In this document: piece after piece, positions 19,601 through 30,800 of the stretch | How the letters are laid out: every line of letters starts with the position of its first letter | Position numbering within the stretch: position 1 is the stretch's first letter | Source: Tupaia tana | Taxonomy: Eukaryota > Chordata > Mammalia > Scandentia > Tupaiidae | Reading direction: 5' to 3' | DNA length: 64,000 nucleotides | Assembly: GCA_026018925.1 (NCBI GenBank) | Contig: JAKSZU010000016.1 | Location: forward strand, 77,386,059 to 77,450,058 | Translations under genes and position numbers: made by a program | Notes under the pieces: generated by a model | What the model was told of the DNA's origin: nothing | The model's input: the letters and a program-made list of their open reading frames with translations, nothing else | The model's database searches: none

Positions 19601-20254
19601 TAATAATCAGATCTTCCTATAATTAATTTTGCTTGTCAAATGCTTCACTTTTATTTAGACACCACTTCCTTGTTCAATCGCCTTAATAATGAATATGTAA
19701 CTATGATAGTTTGAATGTGAACTAGGAATTAAGTTATCCATCCCTATTACAGGTGCATGTGAAATCATTCAGCAGTCTGTACTCCAGCTTGTAGTGTGTA
19801 TCTTTTCCTCCATGGTGTGACATCACCCAGAGGTGTGACAGATATTGCCAGCTGTCCTAATGCCCATTCTCATCCCCTCCTGCTCTGCCCACCTTTATTA
19901 TAAATAATAGACATGACAACTACTCACCTCCTCAGTCTCCACTGCAGCCAGGAATAGCCATGAGACTGTACAGCATCTAAGGCATCAGCAGAAATTTGCA
20001 AGGAGTTCTTGAAAAGTCTTTGTTTTCCTAAGAAAGCAGGGTGCTTCCACTGACCTTCTCCTGTTCTTCCTGTATTTAAAATGGGTGTGATGAGGCTGAC
20101 ACACATGAAGGGAATACACGGAGAATTATAAAAATGCTGGTGACATCTTTGGGCACTGCACCAACCCCAGGAACTGCCACCCTCAAGGCTTTATGCAGTA
20201 TGTTTTCCACTAGGTGCAGCCAAAACACTCCTAACTGTGCCACTCTCTAAGGCA

Positions 20255-20425
20255 GGGGTTGGAAAATCACTGCCCACGGGATGAATCCAGCCTACCATCT
20301 GCTTTTGAAAATAAAGTTTTACTGGGACATAGTCATGCCCATTTGTTTGTCATCAATGGCTGCTTTTCTTCTACAATGGCCTACAAAGCCTAAAATATTT
20401 GCTCTCTGGTCTGCTCAGAAAGTTA
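20255..20425 (+). repeat. hAT-Charlie-type MER element
   Basis: 'GCAGGGGTTGGAAAATCACTGCCCACGGG', 'AATAAAGTTTTACTGGGACATAGTCATGCCCATTTG', 'AATGGCTGCTTTTC' and 'CTACAAAGCCTAAAATATTTGC' follow the well-known nonautonomous hAT element with that signature. I leave the MER number open. Confidence 0.8.
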
Positions 20426-20479
20426 CCAACCATCTGCTTTAAGACAAACACTGAACCTTGTTTAATGGCGGGGGGAGGT

Positions 20480-20695
20480 TGTTTTGTTTTTAATTTCTTG
20501 AGTGATACAGAGAGAGAAACACTCTTGACAGGATTTAATCACACCACAAGTCCCTTCCCCCAGCCCTCCAGCCAGTCAGCATCCTGCATGTGCTTGCCAC
20601 CTATGTTACAGGCCAGCTTGGGATCTGAACTCATGGTCTGCATGTGGCTTCCAGCCACAGGTCAAAATGCTACTGCCTGTGCCAAAGTGTCTGAG
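20480..20695 (-). mobile_element. old tRNA-derived SINE, antisense
   Basis: 'TTTAATTTCTTGAGTGATACAGAGAGAG', 'ATTTAATCACACCACAAGTCCC', 'CCAGCCCTCCAGCCAGTCAGC' and 'GGGATCTGAACTCATGG' (decayed B box complement) keep the layout of the antisense SINEs at 24486 and 62350. Strongly diverged. Confidence 0.6.
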
Positions 20696-21020
20696 CTTTA
20701 CTTCTTTCTCCTGTCCCTCAGTGTCTAGTACAGTGCTAGTCCACAATAGATGTGCAATACGTGCTTGACATCATAGCAGTAGCTTTCAGCACCGCTTCTT
20801 GAGCACTACCTGGCAGGAGCTGGGGCAAACACTCTCCATTTATTATCTTATTTAATCTTCACGACATCCCAATTGCTTAGAACTACTGCCTTCGCCCCTC
20901 TTCAAAGGTGGAGACTAAGGCTTAGTCATCAAATAACTCACCCAAGGTGATAAAACTAGAGAAGGGCAGAGTCAGTCCTCCAATCTTGGTTTGGCAGACT
21001 TCAAAGACTATCCTCTTAAC
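20695..21020 (-). repeat. L2 3' scrap (sense, to ~20775) followed by antisense MIR
   Basis: 'GTGTCTAGTACAGTGCTAGTCCACAATAGATG' is L2 3' end in sense. From about 20790, 'TTATTATCTTATTTAATCTTCACGAC', 'CTCACCCAAGGTGATAAAACTAGAGAAGGGCAG' is antisense MIR. Confidence 0.7.
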
Positions 21021-21024
21021 CTCC

Positions 21025-22080
21025 AGGCTCTTTTGCCTCCCAGCTGTCCAGCCAGATTTGATCAGAGACTGTCTTTCATGAGGCAGGACAAAGAGCTTTG
21101 TCCTCTACTTCACAACCCCCTTTGGGGGCCAGGTTTATGAACACATTTTTTTTTTTTTTCCTTGGGAGATTTCATCACACTTCAATGGGGGAAAGAACCT
21201 CTTGGCAAATTGAAAACAATGGTCCTAAATCACAGAAAGGAAGGGGTTTTTACAGCTACCAAATAAACAGAAGATGTTGTAAATCTTCCCTGTGTGCTGG
21301 TTGAGAAGTAGTTTTGCATCGGTCAGGACTTCTTAGCGGTCACTCTCCCCATCAGCCTTTATGGAGACATGCCTAGACAGAGAACTATTGCTCTTGCATG
21401 CCAGATTCCTTTGATTTTAAGATAGGCATCTTGCCTCATCTTTGTTTAATAATTTTTTTAATCCTTCTTATTCTTTGTGAGTGTTCTCCCAGCATAACTT
21501 AAATTTGTCTTAGGTCACATAGTCAGGAAATGGATACATTTGACTCACTTTTCAAAGCTCCCTCTCTCCGCTACATTCCATCGATATCCACCTGTGTTTA
21601 CCGAATCAATCCATGTGTAGAAGCACCAACCAGGGACCACTTTCAAAATGTGCGTTCAGGAAGTAAGAGAGGGCTAACGTGGGGTTATCAATATTAACTG
21701 GATACTGCCCTTGCTACTTTTCCCAAATATTGCCTTGAAGTTTTACTCTCATTCAGGAAATTAATTTCTGCCTATCAGAGCAGTAGGTGTTGTAGGATTC
21801 AAACAAAATGAGAAAGGCCATTTTTCAGCTCCCAGGATGCTTACAAAGTACATGGTTGTAAAACAACAGGTGCCAACACAGAACAAAGTAGGTAGATACA
21901 TTGAAAGATGGAAGCAATTGCAGGCAACTAGAAGATGAGTGGGAGTGGAAGTGAATCAGGACAGATACCAGGAAGAGAAAGGCTGGGAAAGATTGGGATT
22001 CAGATTGGCTAAAAGTAAAGGAACCACCTTTCATACGACTGCACCTTGCCTATAAAAATGTAAGCACAGGCTACACAGTG
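21025..22080. other. no recognised gene or repeat
   Basis: Mostly unassigned. There is a T(13) run near 21147. The minus-strand frame at 21825-22034 has no domain. Nothing with splice or promoter support was seen. Confidence 0.35.
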
Positions 22081-22084
22081 ACTG

Positions 22085-22270
22085 GGGTTCATTTTTTTTA
22101 TTAATTTTATTATTATTATCATTTATACATTCAATCACTATACATCATTTAGAATGTAAAGAGAATTTACCCAGCATGAAATGTACCTCAGACCCCTCCA
22201 GTTGAGAATACTATCCACATCATCATTGATAGGTAATAAACCATTTCTGTGTCCTGCAGATGTCTTACCT
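22085..22270 (-). repeat. L1 3' end, antisense
   Basis: Read in reverse complement it gives 'GGACACAGAAATGGTTTATTACC', 'GGTCTGAGGTACATTTCATGCTGGG' and 'ATGATGTATAGTGATTGAATG', then an ATT/A-rich tail. This agrees with the sense copies at 36420-36560 and 58975-59110. Confidence 0.8.
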
Positions 22271-22299
22271 CTTCAGACTCCTTAACTATGTGGAACATA

Positions 22300-22559
22300 A
22301 CTAACTTGAACTGACTTAAACCAAAAATTAGGCTTACAAATTTAAGATAAGGATATAAAACCTACAATGTTTGACTTTAGGCATGAAACAGATATGTATA
22401 TATCAGCTAAACTTGTTATGGAAAGTAGTTAGATTAATTAAGATGTTTTGTGAATCAATAAAATGTAGGGGGGAAGGAATGGAAAGCAACTGCAGATACC
22501 AGAGACAGTGTGGAAGGAGGGTGGGAAATGGCAGAGGGTGAGATATAGGGGAATATATA

Positions 22560-22591
<32 letters not shown>

Positions 22592-22593
22592 TA

Positions 22594-22632
<39 letters not shown>

Positions 22633-22785
22633 AAGAAATGGAAAATTATATGTTGACAATAACATGTATGATTAAGCCACTCTATAGTGTATTCTGGATG
22701 GTAAATTACATATTATATGCTGTGATGATGTTCAGTGAATGAATGTACAATAAGTAAATAAATAAATAAAACTGTTTTAAAAAGA
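22300..22785 (+). repeat. LINE 3' region with internal AC/AT microsatellite
   Basis: 'TTTAGGCATGAAACAGATATG', 'GTGAATCAATAAAATGTAGG' parallels 60765-60860, the 3' region after the second ORF1-only LINE. It then continues through (AC)n(AT)n at 22568-22629 to 'ATGCTGTGATGATGTTCAGTGAATG' and an AAATA tail. Confidence 0.6.
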
Positions 22786-22789
22786 ACAA

Positions 22790-23345
22790 CTACTTGAATA
22801 TCACAATGAGGAACAAGAATGTGCTCAGGAAAAACAACAACAACAACACAAAAACCACGATGCCAGTGTACCAGGAAATCAAGACCTCAAATGCCATCAC
22901 CATCTCTTGGCCCTTTCCTCTTGGCTTCCCTATTTCCCAATAAACAAGCTTCCTTTGCTTTTTGCTAACAAAGCAGAACATGGCTGCCTCTCAGTTCAAG
23001 TCCAATTTCCCAACAGAGTGAACACAATTGGCCCCAATTGAGACAACTGCCCACCTGTGGTCGATGAGCTTCTATAGGGGTAAAAGACCATAGGACCAAC
23101 CACAAAGTGCAAAAATGGAAGGCAAGGAAACCAACCAATGGGTTCAAGGCCAGATTTCAGTAAAGGAGGAATGGTTTCTGGGCTGGGTAAACCTGCAAGG
23201 AATACCTGGAAAGATTATCTATTGGAGACCAATGGCCATGAGCCCATCGAAGCCTGGGGATTTTCAAGGATGATGGGCAGAAAAGTAGCAAGGGGCTGTT
23301 GGAGAGCATGCCATTGTAGCCAGACATTAGTCTAAGACTCATAAA
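22790..23345. other. no recognised gene or repeat
   Basis: Single-copy-looking sequence. Minus-strand frames at 22790-22981 and 22965-23147 overlap and resemble no protein I know. Confidence 0.35.
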
Positions 23346-24084
23346 TAATCACATGCCTCAAGAGGGTTATTACAACGATGTTTATAATCATAGAAATGGT
23401 GCAGTTGAAAACTAGACATTTTATTGTGAAAGTAACACAAATTCATGGAGATTTTTTCAAATATTAAAAAGCTGTGAGCTATGACTTCCTTCCATTTTTA
23501 TACGTACTTACGCAAACACACTGACATGTGTTCTAGATGATGGTCATTTTCAGAACCAATAGATTCAGCATCTACATGATGAAAATCATCTATTAAATTC
23601 TGGATCACACACTATATAAATTATTATATCTTACTTATATCCACTTGACACTATGGTGTCAACTTCTAACAGGTTGAAAGGAAGACTCTAAAAAAAAATT
23701 TTTTTTCAGGAATTGGCACTACAATGTGAAATAAGCATGTCAATGTAAACCACAGGCACACTCAGAAGGTAAGGGGAGACAAATTTTTTAAGAGCAAAAT
23801 GAGGAGGGATTACAAAACTTATTTGGGGACAGTTATCATTTGTTACCAAGGTAAAAAATGGTGGTGTCAGGCCTAAGCTGCTCAGGCAGTTTGGGCAGAT
23901 GTCCTCACAGAAGTACTTTTTGTGTAAGGTTGCAGTGGCCTTTTTGCAAGATTGCAGTTCTGACAAGGTCCCAGTGACAGTCCTTGTTATTAGGCACACA
24001 TGCATGAGAGCTGCCCCCCCTATGGCCTTCCCCAGCTCAGCCAGTCAGGGTTTAACACAAGTTGACACAAATGACTCCATTTTG

Positions 24085-24485
24085 ACTTTGACAGCTTTCA
24101 CAATGGTTACTTGGATTTTGGTATTAAAAATTATACAAGATGTCGTCAGTCACGGCATATGGGTATTTTCTCATATCATATATTTTCCAAAATTGTCGGA
24201 TTTGATCTTATAACTTCACAGATGAGATTCCCCTTCCCCTTATGGTCAAATATTTAGATAATCTCAAAGTTTTCCTGTTACAAATGAAACTGTGATAAAT
24301 ATTCTCCTATATAAAGCTTCATCCCCCGTTCATGATCACTTTCTCAGCTAGGAAATCATAGGGTCACAAAGAATGAACTTTTAAGACTCTTGATACACAC
24401 TGCAAATTGTCCCTCCAGAAAAGATGTACCAGTGCATGCATACCACCCATGAGTATGCTCATCTCATCTCATTCTCATCAGGACT
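24085..24485 (-). repeat. L1M LINE fragment, antisense
   Basis: 'GATTTGATCTTATAACTTCACAG', 'ACAAATGAAACTGTGATAAATATTC', 'CAAATTGTCCCTCCAGAAAAGATGTACCAG' is the antisense old-L1 pattern also seen at 11400-11480. A SINE inserted at its end. Confidence 0.65.
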
Positions 24486-24738
24486 ATCTTATTTTTTTAA
24501 TTACCAGAGATCATGCACACTTATCAGAGAGAGACAAAGAGTCAGAAATGGACAGGGAGAACATATCCCCTGATGGGATGTGGTCACGCCACAATTTCTT
24601 CTCCAACATTTCTCTATCTCACCAGGATTTGGGGCACACATACACATGTTTTACAAGCACTAGAGTTGGGATTTGAACCACTCAGCCAGTCATATGGAAT
24701 CCAGCTTCTTTAACCTCTAGGCCATGGAGCCAGCCCAC
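24486..24738 (-). mobile_element. tRNA-derived SINE, older subfamily, antisense
   Basis: 'TTTTTTTAATTACCAGAGATCATGCACAC', 'GTGGTCACGCCACAATTTC', 'CACCAGGATTTGGGGCACAC', 'GGGATTTGAACCACTCAGCC' and 'TTTAACCTCTAGGCCATGGAGCCAGCCC' define this older subfamily, also at 62148, 62350 and 39108. The head complement carries the TTTAACC A-box variant. Confidence 0.8.
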
Positions 24739-25174
24739 CAGGACTGAGTATTAACAGAAAATCAAAGGTAAATATGGGCAGGCTTACTGGATTATTCCTC
24801 AGGTACAATGGCATCAGACTCCATCAGAAGCACTGCATCCATTTTCATACCATGAGAGTTTCCCCAGAGCTCTAATACTCAAAGGCCATTGAGACACCCT
24901 ATACCCTGAGTTAGCTTTGCTAGTATTGATTGCCTTTCTGCTGTCCATATCTCTCTTTTTTTTTAATGTGTCTCTTTCTGACCAGCAGATGGTTTTATAG
25001 ACACATTGTATTTAGCTATGAACAACTTCACTATAGAGACTTGAGCTGGTCCTTTGCTGTTCACCTCTATCCTGATCTGCTATATACTGATTTTGTAGTT
25101 TGCTGCCTCTTCTGTAGTATCCAGGGTAGATGTTGAGAGGGGACTGGCAGACATGCTACTTTCATCACTGTATA

Positions 25175-25325
25175 CTGTCTGCAATATGTGTGTTCCCATT
25201 TGATCCCCATCAGAGCCGGTTGAAGTGGACAAAGAAAGAGGAGAAACCGAAGCTCACAGAGGTCAAGCAGTTCTCTCAGTAGTCCAGAGCTCACTAGAGG
25301 GTATGTCAGAACATCATCTACATTT
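25175..25325 (-). repeat. MIR fragment, antisense
   Basis: 'TTTGATCCCCATCAGAGCCGG', 'GAAACCGAAGCTCACAGAGGTCAAGCAG' is diverged antisense MIR. Confidence 0.55.
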
Positions 25326-25334
25326 CTTTCTACA

Positions 25335-26750
25335 TCATCTCCAAGGGGAGGGCACTGGGGCAAGCACTCCCCATTTAAAGCCTGATGTAAAAAGCTGAGT
25401 GGGTTAGCAGCTTGACTGAGGGGTATAATCAAAAGGAAAGTGATGGAGTCTTAAAGTCTTATGATGGAAGACTTTCACCACTAAGAGAAGACTGACTGCT
25501 TTTGGAAATGTGTGATTTCATTTTGGAAAATGAAATCAAAACACAGAGGAAAGGAGAAAATGAAGCATGCTGATGGTCTTCAAACTCCTGACCTAGCCAT
25601 CCTTAAGGCAAATAACCCTATCCCTGCTCTTCCCGATCAGGGAAGCCTAGGCACTCCCAGCCGATGTTGCCTATGCTAGTGGAAGCCGGATTTCTGTCAC
25701 TTTGCGATGGGAGGATCCTGATTGTGCATCCGTACTGCAGACCCGAATACAGAAGTGCATGCAGAACCCTTAAGGTGGAGGGCGCTTTGTTAGCATCCAA
25801 GACTTTACTGTCAGCTCAGTCTGCCTTCCTTATAGCTCCTCATTGAGGCTTCCTGTATTACTGATTAGAACTTTTTGAACGCTCCAGTCGGCCTGACTGA
25901 CCAAGTATCGAAATCTCCATGCCAGGGTTTTGGTTCTTGGAAACTCTACAAATTTGCTCTCTTGGGATGAGGGAGCAAAGGTTAGGGCTGTGGAGGGCTT
26001 TAATCAATAGTGCATGAGCCTGAAGAACAGGCAAAAATCAATAATATATTTCCACACTCCACTTTATTTTTTTTCTCCTCAAAACAACAGCATCAAAACC
26101 TTCATGCAGACTACAATTGAAAAAGTTGACCTTTTTAAAAAAAGTTTTTCTTCTCTTTCTTACTTTTTAATGAAAGACATAGTGAATGTGTTTACTATAT
26201 GGAGATGAGAAAGGATCAATTAGGAAAACTCAGAAAATACAGTGTTTCATAGTGATGGGGTTTTGTGTATTTCCTCCCATTTTGCAAGGAAAGTCAATTG
26301 CAGTTTCTAGAACATGGCCATAGAATGATATGTGATTAGAAAAAGGAAAAGTTACGTTTGAGTTCAGAACGAGAACTTCCAGATTTGTGCTGTGAGAAAT
26401 TCCTCTGCAGATTCATGAAATACAGTTGGTATCTCAGTCCACACTACATAGAAAGCTCACAGAGAAGGCAAGAGGGGCATTGTGTTAGATGGTAATAACT
26501 CTCATTGCCTAATGATTCCAACTGAAAGTCAGTCTGAGAACCACTAAACTTGGCTATATCTCCAGGCTAAATACTCTTTAAATATCTTATAGTTCTAGTC
26601 TTTCTAAAAACCAATGACAATTTCAGCACTGAGGTTCATGTTGGAAAGAATGAATAGAAGACAGAGCTATTTTACAAAAATATTTTCTATCAGAGGCCTT
26701 AGGAATATTCCTTGACTTCTGGAAAATGTTTTTCAAATGGGAAATGGCAA
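25335..26750. other. mostly unassigned; CpG-containing single-copy block at 25600-25900
   Basis: The 25600-25900 block carries several CpGs and no repeat I recognise. A MER5A-like scrap may lie at 26490-26550 ('CTAATGATTCCAACTGAAAGTCAGTCTGAGAACCACTAAA'). No splice-supported exon was found. Confidence 0.35.
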
Positions 26751-26762
26751 GAAAAATAAAAC

Positions 26763-26965
26763 ATATCAGGCAGGTGGGATGGTGGTACAGCAGTAAAATG
26801 CAATGCTCTGAAAGGCTGATCCCATGGGAAGGTCCTGGGCTTGCATCTGGAGACCTCCCTGAGTGTATCAGATACACAAGTGCCCACAACACAGGGCTGG
26901 CTAAGCTAGGGTGAATCATGGCATCAAGACCCCATTGGGACTCTCTCATTGAATAAATATATGTG
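26763..26965 (+). mobile_element. SINE family C
   Basis: Head 'GGTGGGATGGTGGTACAGCA', followed by 'ATGCAATGCTCTGAAAGGCTG', 'GCTTGCATCTGGAGACCTCC', 'GGTGAATCATGGCATCAAGACCCC' and a short 'CTCTCTCATTGAATAAAT' end. The order matches the copies at 27718 and 55338. I see a possible A-box analogue but no convincing canonical B box. Confidence 0.75.
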
Positions 26966-27034
26966 TATATTCATTGTATGTAATAAAATCATCACTTCAT
27001 TTTATTTACTTGTTTGTTTGTTTGTTTATTAAAT

Positions 27035-27235
27035 CACAAACTCATTTGTGTCAAACATTTGCTTTGTAATAGGCACTTTGGGAATCCAGTTGGATAAGAG
27101 TCAGTCTGTGACCTTAGGTAGATCCATAGTCCACTTGGGTGACTAAGGAAAGTAAATTAGAACAAGAGCTGATGGATTAGAACACAGTGTGGTAAGTGTC
27201 ATGACAACAATGGGCACAGGATGTCCATGGGAACT
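27035..27235 (-). repeat. L2 fragment, antisense
   Basis: 'AAACATTTGCTTTGTAATAGGCACTTTGGG' and 'CACAGTGTGGTAAGTGTCATGAC' fit antisense L2. Confidence 0.5.
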
Positions 27236-27339
27236 CTGGAAGAAAACATAATCACGAGGGAGAAAAAGCAAGTACAGCTTCTTAGGAAATTGCTAGTTGA
27301 GGAGTGAGGTTGAAGGAAGTTAAAGAGTGGATGTGAAGG

Positions 27340-27600
27340 GAACCAGCAGTTAGCGTACTCGCTGGACTCCCACGTAGTCGACCGCGGTTCGCGTCCGGAC
27401 CCAGAGACTTGAAACTCACGCCGGGCGTGTGTGCGTGTGTGCCCAAGATCCTGAGAGGAGAATGGAGGAGAAGGGATTGTGGCGTGGCCATCCCCCCTGG
27501 GGGATGATTTCTCGCTTTCTGTCTCTCTGTCTCTCTCTCTCTGTCTGGCGAGCGCACGCACCCTATAGCGAAAAACCTCTCCAAAAAAAAAAAAAAAAAG
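27340..27600 (+). mobile_element. tRNA-derived SINE, family A, young copy
   Basis: The head GGGAACCAGCAGTTAGCGTA lacks ~7 bp of the usual GTAATGGCTATGTCGCTGG (reads TAGCGTACTCGCTGG). B-box region CCGCGGTTCGCGTCC, core and 'CCTATAGCGAAAAACCTCTC' end with A(17) tail are intact, with many undecayed CpGs. Target-site duplication AAAGAGTGGATGTGAAG is perfect on both sides. The A-box deletion could impair Pol III transcription of this copy. Confidence 0.95.
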
Positions 27601-27639
27601 AGTGGATGTGAAGACAGCAGCAGATGAGGCTGGTGAGGC

Positions 27640-27718
27640 CAGGCTGATGATGCCCCTCAAACTACACATTAGAACCACTAGGAGAGAGTTAAAAAGCAAA
27701 TACTAATGCCCAGCTCCA
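27640..27718. repeat. MER5A-like hAT fragment
   Basis: 'CAAACTACACATTAGAACCACTAGGAGAGAGTTAAAAAGC' and 'ACTAATGCCCAGCTCCAACC' follow MER5A up to the point where a family C SINE begins. Confidence 0.6.
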
Positions 27719-27950
27719 ACCTTGGAAATGGTGGCACAGAGGTAATGCAACACTCTGCAAGGCTGCTCCACACAGAAGGGGTCTGGGCTTGCATCTGGAG
27801 GTCTCCCTGAACATATCAGGTGTGCACAGACCTACCCAGGGTTGGGAGAACAGGGGTGGGAACAGCATCAGGACCTTGTTGGGGGTGTCTGTCTCTCTCT
27901 CTCTTTTCTCTCTCACTTTTGTTCACCCATATTTATGATAGATATTTCCA
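27718..27950 (+). mobile_element. SINE family C
   Basis: 'GGAAATGGTGGCACAGAGGTAATGCAACACTCTGCAAGGCTG', 'GCTTGCATCTGGAGGTCTCC', 'ATCAGGACCTTGTTGGGGGTG' and a CT-rich end match the other family C copies. It interrupts a MER5A-like element. Confidence 0.78.
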
Positions 27951-28289
27951 AGAAAAATCAGAATCTTTGGGTAGTGGAACTCAGATATATATTTAAATCT
28001 CTCCAGGTGATTTCAGTGAACTGCCTGTTTGAGAAACATACATTAGATTATAAATGTCCCCTAAACAATCTAAAGAGTTTAGATTTTCCATTCCAAAAGT
28101 AAAGAACTCCTGATACCATGGAGATCATTAGATCCAAGAAAAAGCATTCAACTTTCTGACTTTCATTTGCCTCCAGGCCCACCAGTCTTCACTTAGTTCT
28201 TTGACCCCTGCAAACAAGGGCAGCTTCCAGAGGCATGGAGATAACATGATGGTTAAAGGAAGAGCTCATGGGAAACAAGATGAGGTTCA

Positions 28290-28960
28290 AGACTTGGCAG
28301 GATATTTAACTCTCTCTGTGCTTCCGTTTCTTCATCTCTGATATTTGGTTAGTAGCAACTTCCTATTTCATGGGTTGTAAAATACTTCTTGAGAACTTAT
28401 TTGGCATCAAATTCTTTGGTAAGCTCTGGCGAAGAAATAGTAAGTGAAAGTGAAACAAAGTTTATTCTCACATAATTTGCTTTCCAAAGAGGAGGGTCAG
28501 ACATTAGTCAAGTAAACATACGAACAATCATTTTTAAAAGCACTCAATCACAAGAATGGAAAGTTATCCGTTGAGGGTGGTATGGATGATAGTATCTTTG
28601 ATTTTATTTTGACATGCAATGCATATATGTTTTGAAAAACCAAATGGTGTGCTGTAAAGATGTGCAGTGATTAAATGTAATGTGAAAGTACAAAATCACA
28701 ATTATATAGTTACAAGATGGTACATTCATTTGGGAGAAACACCAGGAACTGAGAGAATGTGTAACAGAAGAGCCCACCTCGGACAGTAGCCTAGAATGAT
28801 TGAATAGAAGTTAATTCAGTAAAAATGTAAAGGAAGGGAAATTAGAAGGAAGCAGGGAGGAAAGAGAAGCTCAGGGAGAGGGACCTATATAGGCAAAGGT
28901 CTTGAGAGGGGCAATAATGTATACGAATGACCCGGCAAGGTTTCAGGGGCATCGTAGGTG
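28290..28960 (-). repeat. MIR scrap then L2, antisense
   Basis: 28290-28350 looks like sense MIR ('GGATATTTAACTCTCTCTGTGC'). From 28385, 'GGTAAGCTCTGGCGAAGAAATAG' and at 28860 'AGAGGGACCTATATAGGCAAAGGTCTTGAGAGG' is antisense L2. The AT-rich part at 28590-28700 may be an L1 3' scrap. Confidence 0.5.
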
Positions 28961-28969
28961 CTTAATAAG

Positions 28970-29770
28970 CAATTATCATCATCCTCATCATGGCCATTAG
29001 CCATCTTTTCTAAATTGAAACTACGGAGAGGTGAGAAATAAAAATGGAAGAGAGAAATTGAACTAGCTATTTTCTGTTAAACATTTTTTAATATTAATGA
29101 TGTTGAAGGTAAAACTGTCCCCTCGTGCAATTTTGTGCTTTGCTCTTAATGTAGGTCTCAAAGGAAAAAATGCTGGCTTTCATCCAAGTCCAGGACAAAT
29201 AGCTCGCTAATAAGTGGCGTGTTAACTGGCAAGGATCTATCTTGACTGAATGCTGAGATAGGCATTTTTCCAGAGTAAAGAACAGAGAGTGTTTCCAGTC
29301 AGCCTGCATCTTGGGAGATTATAAACTGCTCTGGCACATTGAGAGCTGTTGTTCCACCGACATCAAGAAGTGCCTGAAACATGACTGCCTGCCCCACCAT
29401 CCCCTCCACCCTTCCAGGAATGACTTGAGTAACAAAATGCAACAAAATCTTTCATGGATTTCCTTTGTGTTTCCTTTAGGGGCCAAGATTAAGGAGTGAA
29501 CTGTAGACAGCCATATTGCTGTATATTCCAGCAGCTGATAACGTGCATTTGATCAATTATTTTAATATAAGTTGAATGAGGAGCTCCATGCATCAGAGCA
29601 AGCAGCTTTTGTGCTTCCTGTCTACGGGTTTTCTTTTTCTTGTTCTTTTGTCCTCTCAGTTTCTGTGTTACTTCACTTCAGTGGAAGCCCATCACTGAGC
29701 CTGACTCACAATAATCCCAGATCTCCCCTTTCTATCAATGCATGTTCACCAAGAAGCAATGCAGCATATA
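28970..29770. other. no recognised gene or repeat
   Basis: 29090-29560 is single-copy-looking, moderately GC and repeat-free. The short frames on both strands have no domain. A conserved noncoding element is possible but cannot be judged from one sequence. Confidence 0.35.
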
Positions 29771-29774
29771 ATTA

Positions 29775-29950
29775 AAGGCATGGGTCTTAGTCTCAGACAG
29801 AGCTGGACTCGAATCTCAGCTCCATAACTTAACCAGCTGTTGTACCTTGGGCATGTCCCGTCAATTCTCTAATTCCTGATTTCTTCAGCTGGAAGACAGA
29901 TCATACTATAGGATTATGGTGAAGATCAGTGATCACTCATGAGAAACTCT
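29775..29950 (+). repeat. MIR
   Basis: 'AAAGGCATGGGTCTTAGTCTCAGACAGAGCTGGACTCGAATCTCAGCTCC', 'TGTTGTACCTTGGGCATGTCC' and 'CTATAGGATTATGGTGAAGATCAGTG' are MIR from the 5' part onward. Confidence 0.8.
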
Positions 29951-30189
29951 TGGCCCAAGACTATTCAGTAGCAAATATTCCATTTATGAAAATTAATATG
30001 CTCATGGTTCACATGCTAGAATTATTCTCAGTCTTGTTTCTTTGTCTTGAGGTCTTACATTTCTGCCAGCAAATGGAGAAAAGTTTACTTGACTTTGTGG
30101 AAATACTATTTTGAACATATTGGATATGGATATTGGGTTAACTAGAACTCATTAAGTCTCTCTGTTTTCAGTGACAAAAATAAAAAATC

Positions 30190-30462
30190 ATGGGAACCAG
30201 CAGTTAGCATAATGGCTATGTCGCTGGACTCCCATGTAGTCGACCGCGGTTCACTTCCCGGACCCGGTGGCTTAGAACTCACACCGGGCGTGTGTGCGTG
30301 CGTGCCCAAGATCCCGAGAGGAGAATGGAGGAGAAGGGATTGCAGCATGACCATCCCCCCTGGGGGGTGATTTCTCACTTTCTGTCTCTATGTCTCTCTT
30401 TGTGTGGCGAGTGCACGCACCCTATAGCAAAAACCTCTCAAAAAAGATAAAAATAAATAAAA
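30190..30462 (+). mobile_element. tRNA-derived SINE, family A
   Basis: GGGAACCAGCAGTTAGCATA head, 'GTCGACCGCGGTTCACTTCCCGG' B-box region (mutated), full core and 'CCTATAGCAAAAACCTCTC' with A-rich tail. Flanks AATAAAAAATCAT on both sides are the target-site duplication. Confidence 0.93.
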
Positions 30463-30659
30463 AATCATCATAAGTTGCTAAAATAAAAGCACGTGGAAAT
30501 CCAGTTGACTAGCAGCAAGCATGGCTGGATCTAGGTGCTCGAATGATGCCAAGAATCTGCTTCCTGCCATCTTTGATCTCTCCTTTACTCTCTTTGCACT
30601 TCATTTCCAGGCAGGTTCTCTCCTTGCACAAAAATCTCTTTCAGCAGCTCTAAGCTGAT

Positions 30660-30800
30660 ATACAAGGGGACTTGAAATAGTTCATGAAAAAAATGGAATT
30701 AAAGTATGAGTTTATTTTGGTGCAAAAATCATTGAAATCCATGTGTAGTTCTTCCATGATGTGTTTTTTCCATAAACTTATCTAAAGACTTCCTTGGCAT
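30660..30800. repeat. MITE-like palindromic DNA element
   Basis: The left end 'GGGGACTTGAAATAGTTCATG' and the reverse complement of the right end 'AGGAAGTCTTTAGATAAGTTTATGG' are similar, giving imperfect terminal inverted repeats about 27 bp long around a ~80-bp centre containing TTTATTTTGGTGCAAAAA. The layout suggests a nonautonomous Tc1/mariner-type element; I do not name the family. Confidence 0.6.

Noticed and set aside
22568-22629. CRISPR-like or regularly spaced repeats
   Set aside because: These are AC/AT dinucleotide runs without unique spacers. The genome is clearly eukaryotic.
27199-27699. 166-codon minus-strand frame
   Set aside because: It runs through the SINE at 27340-27600; the flanks have no domain.
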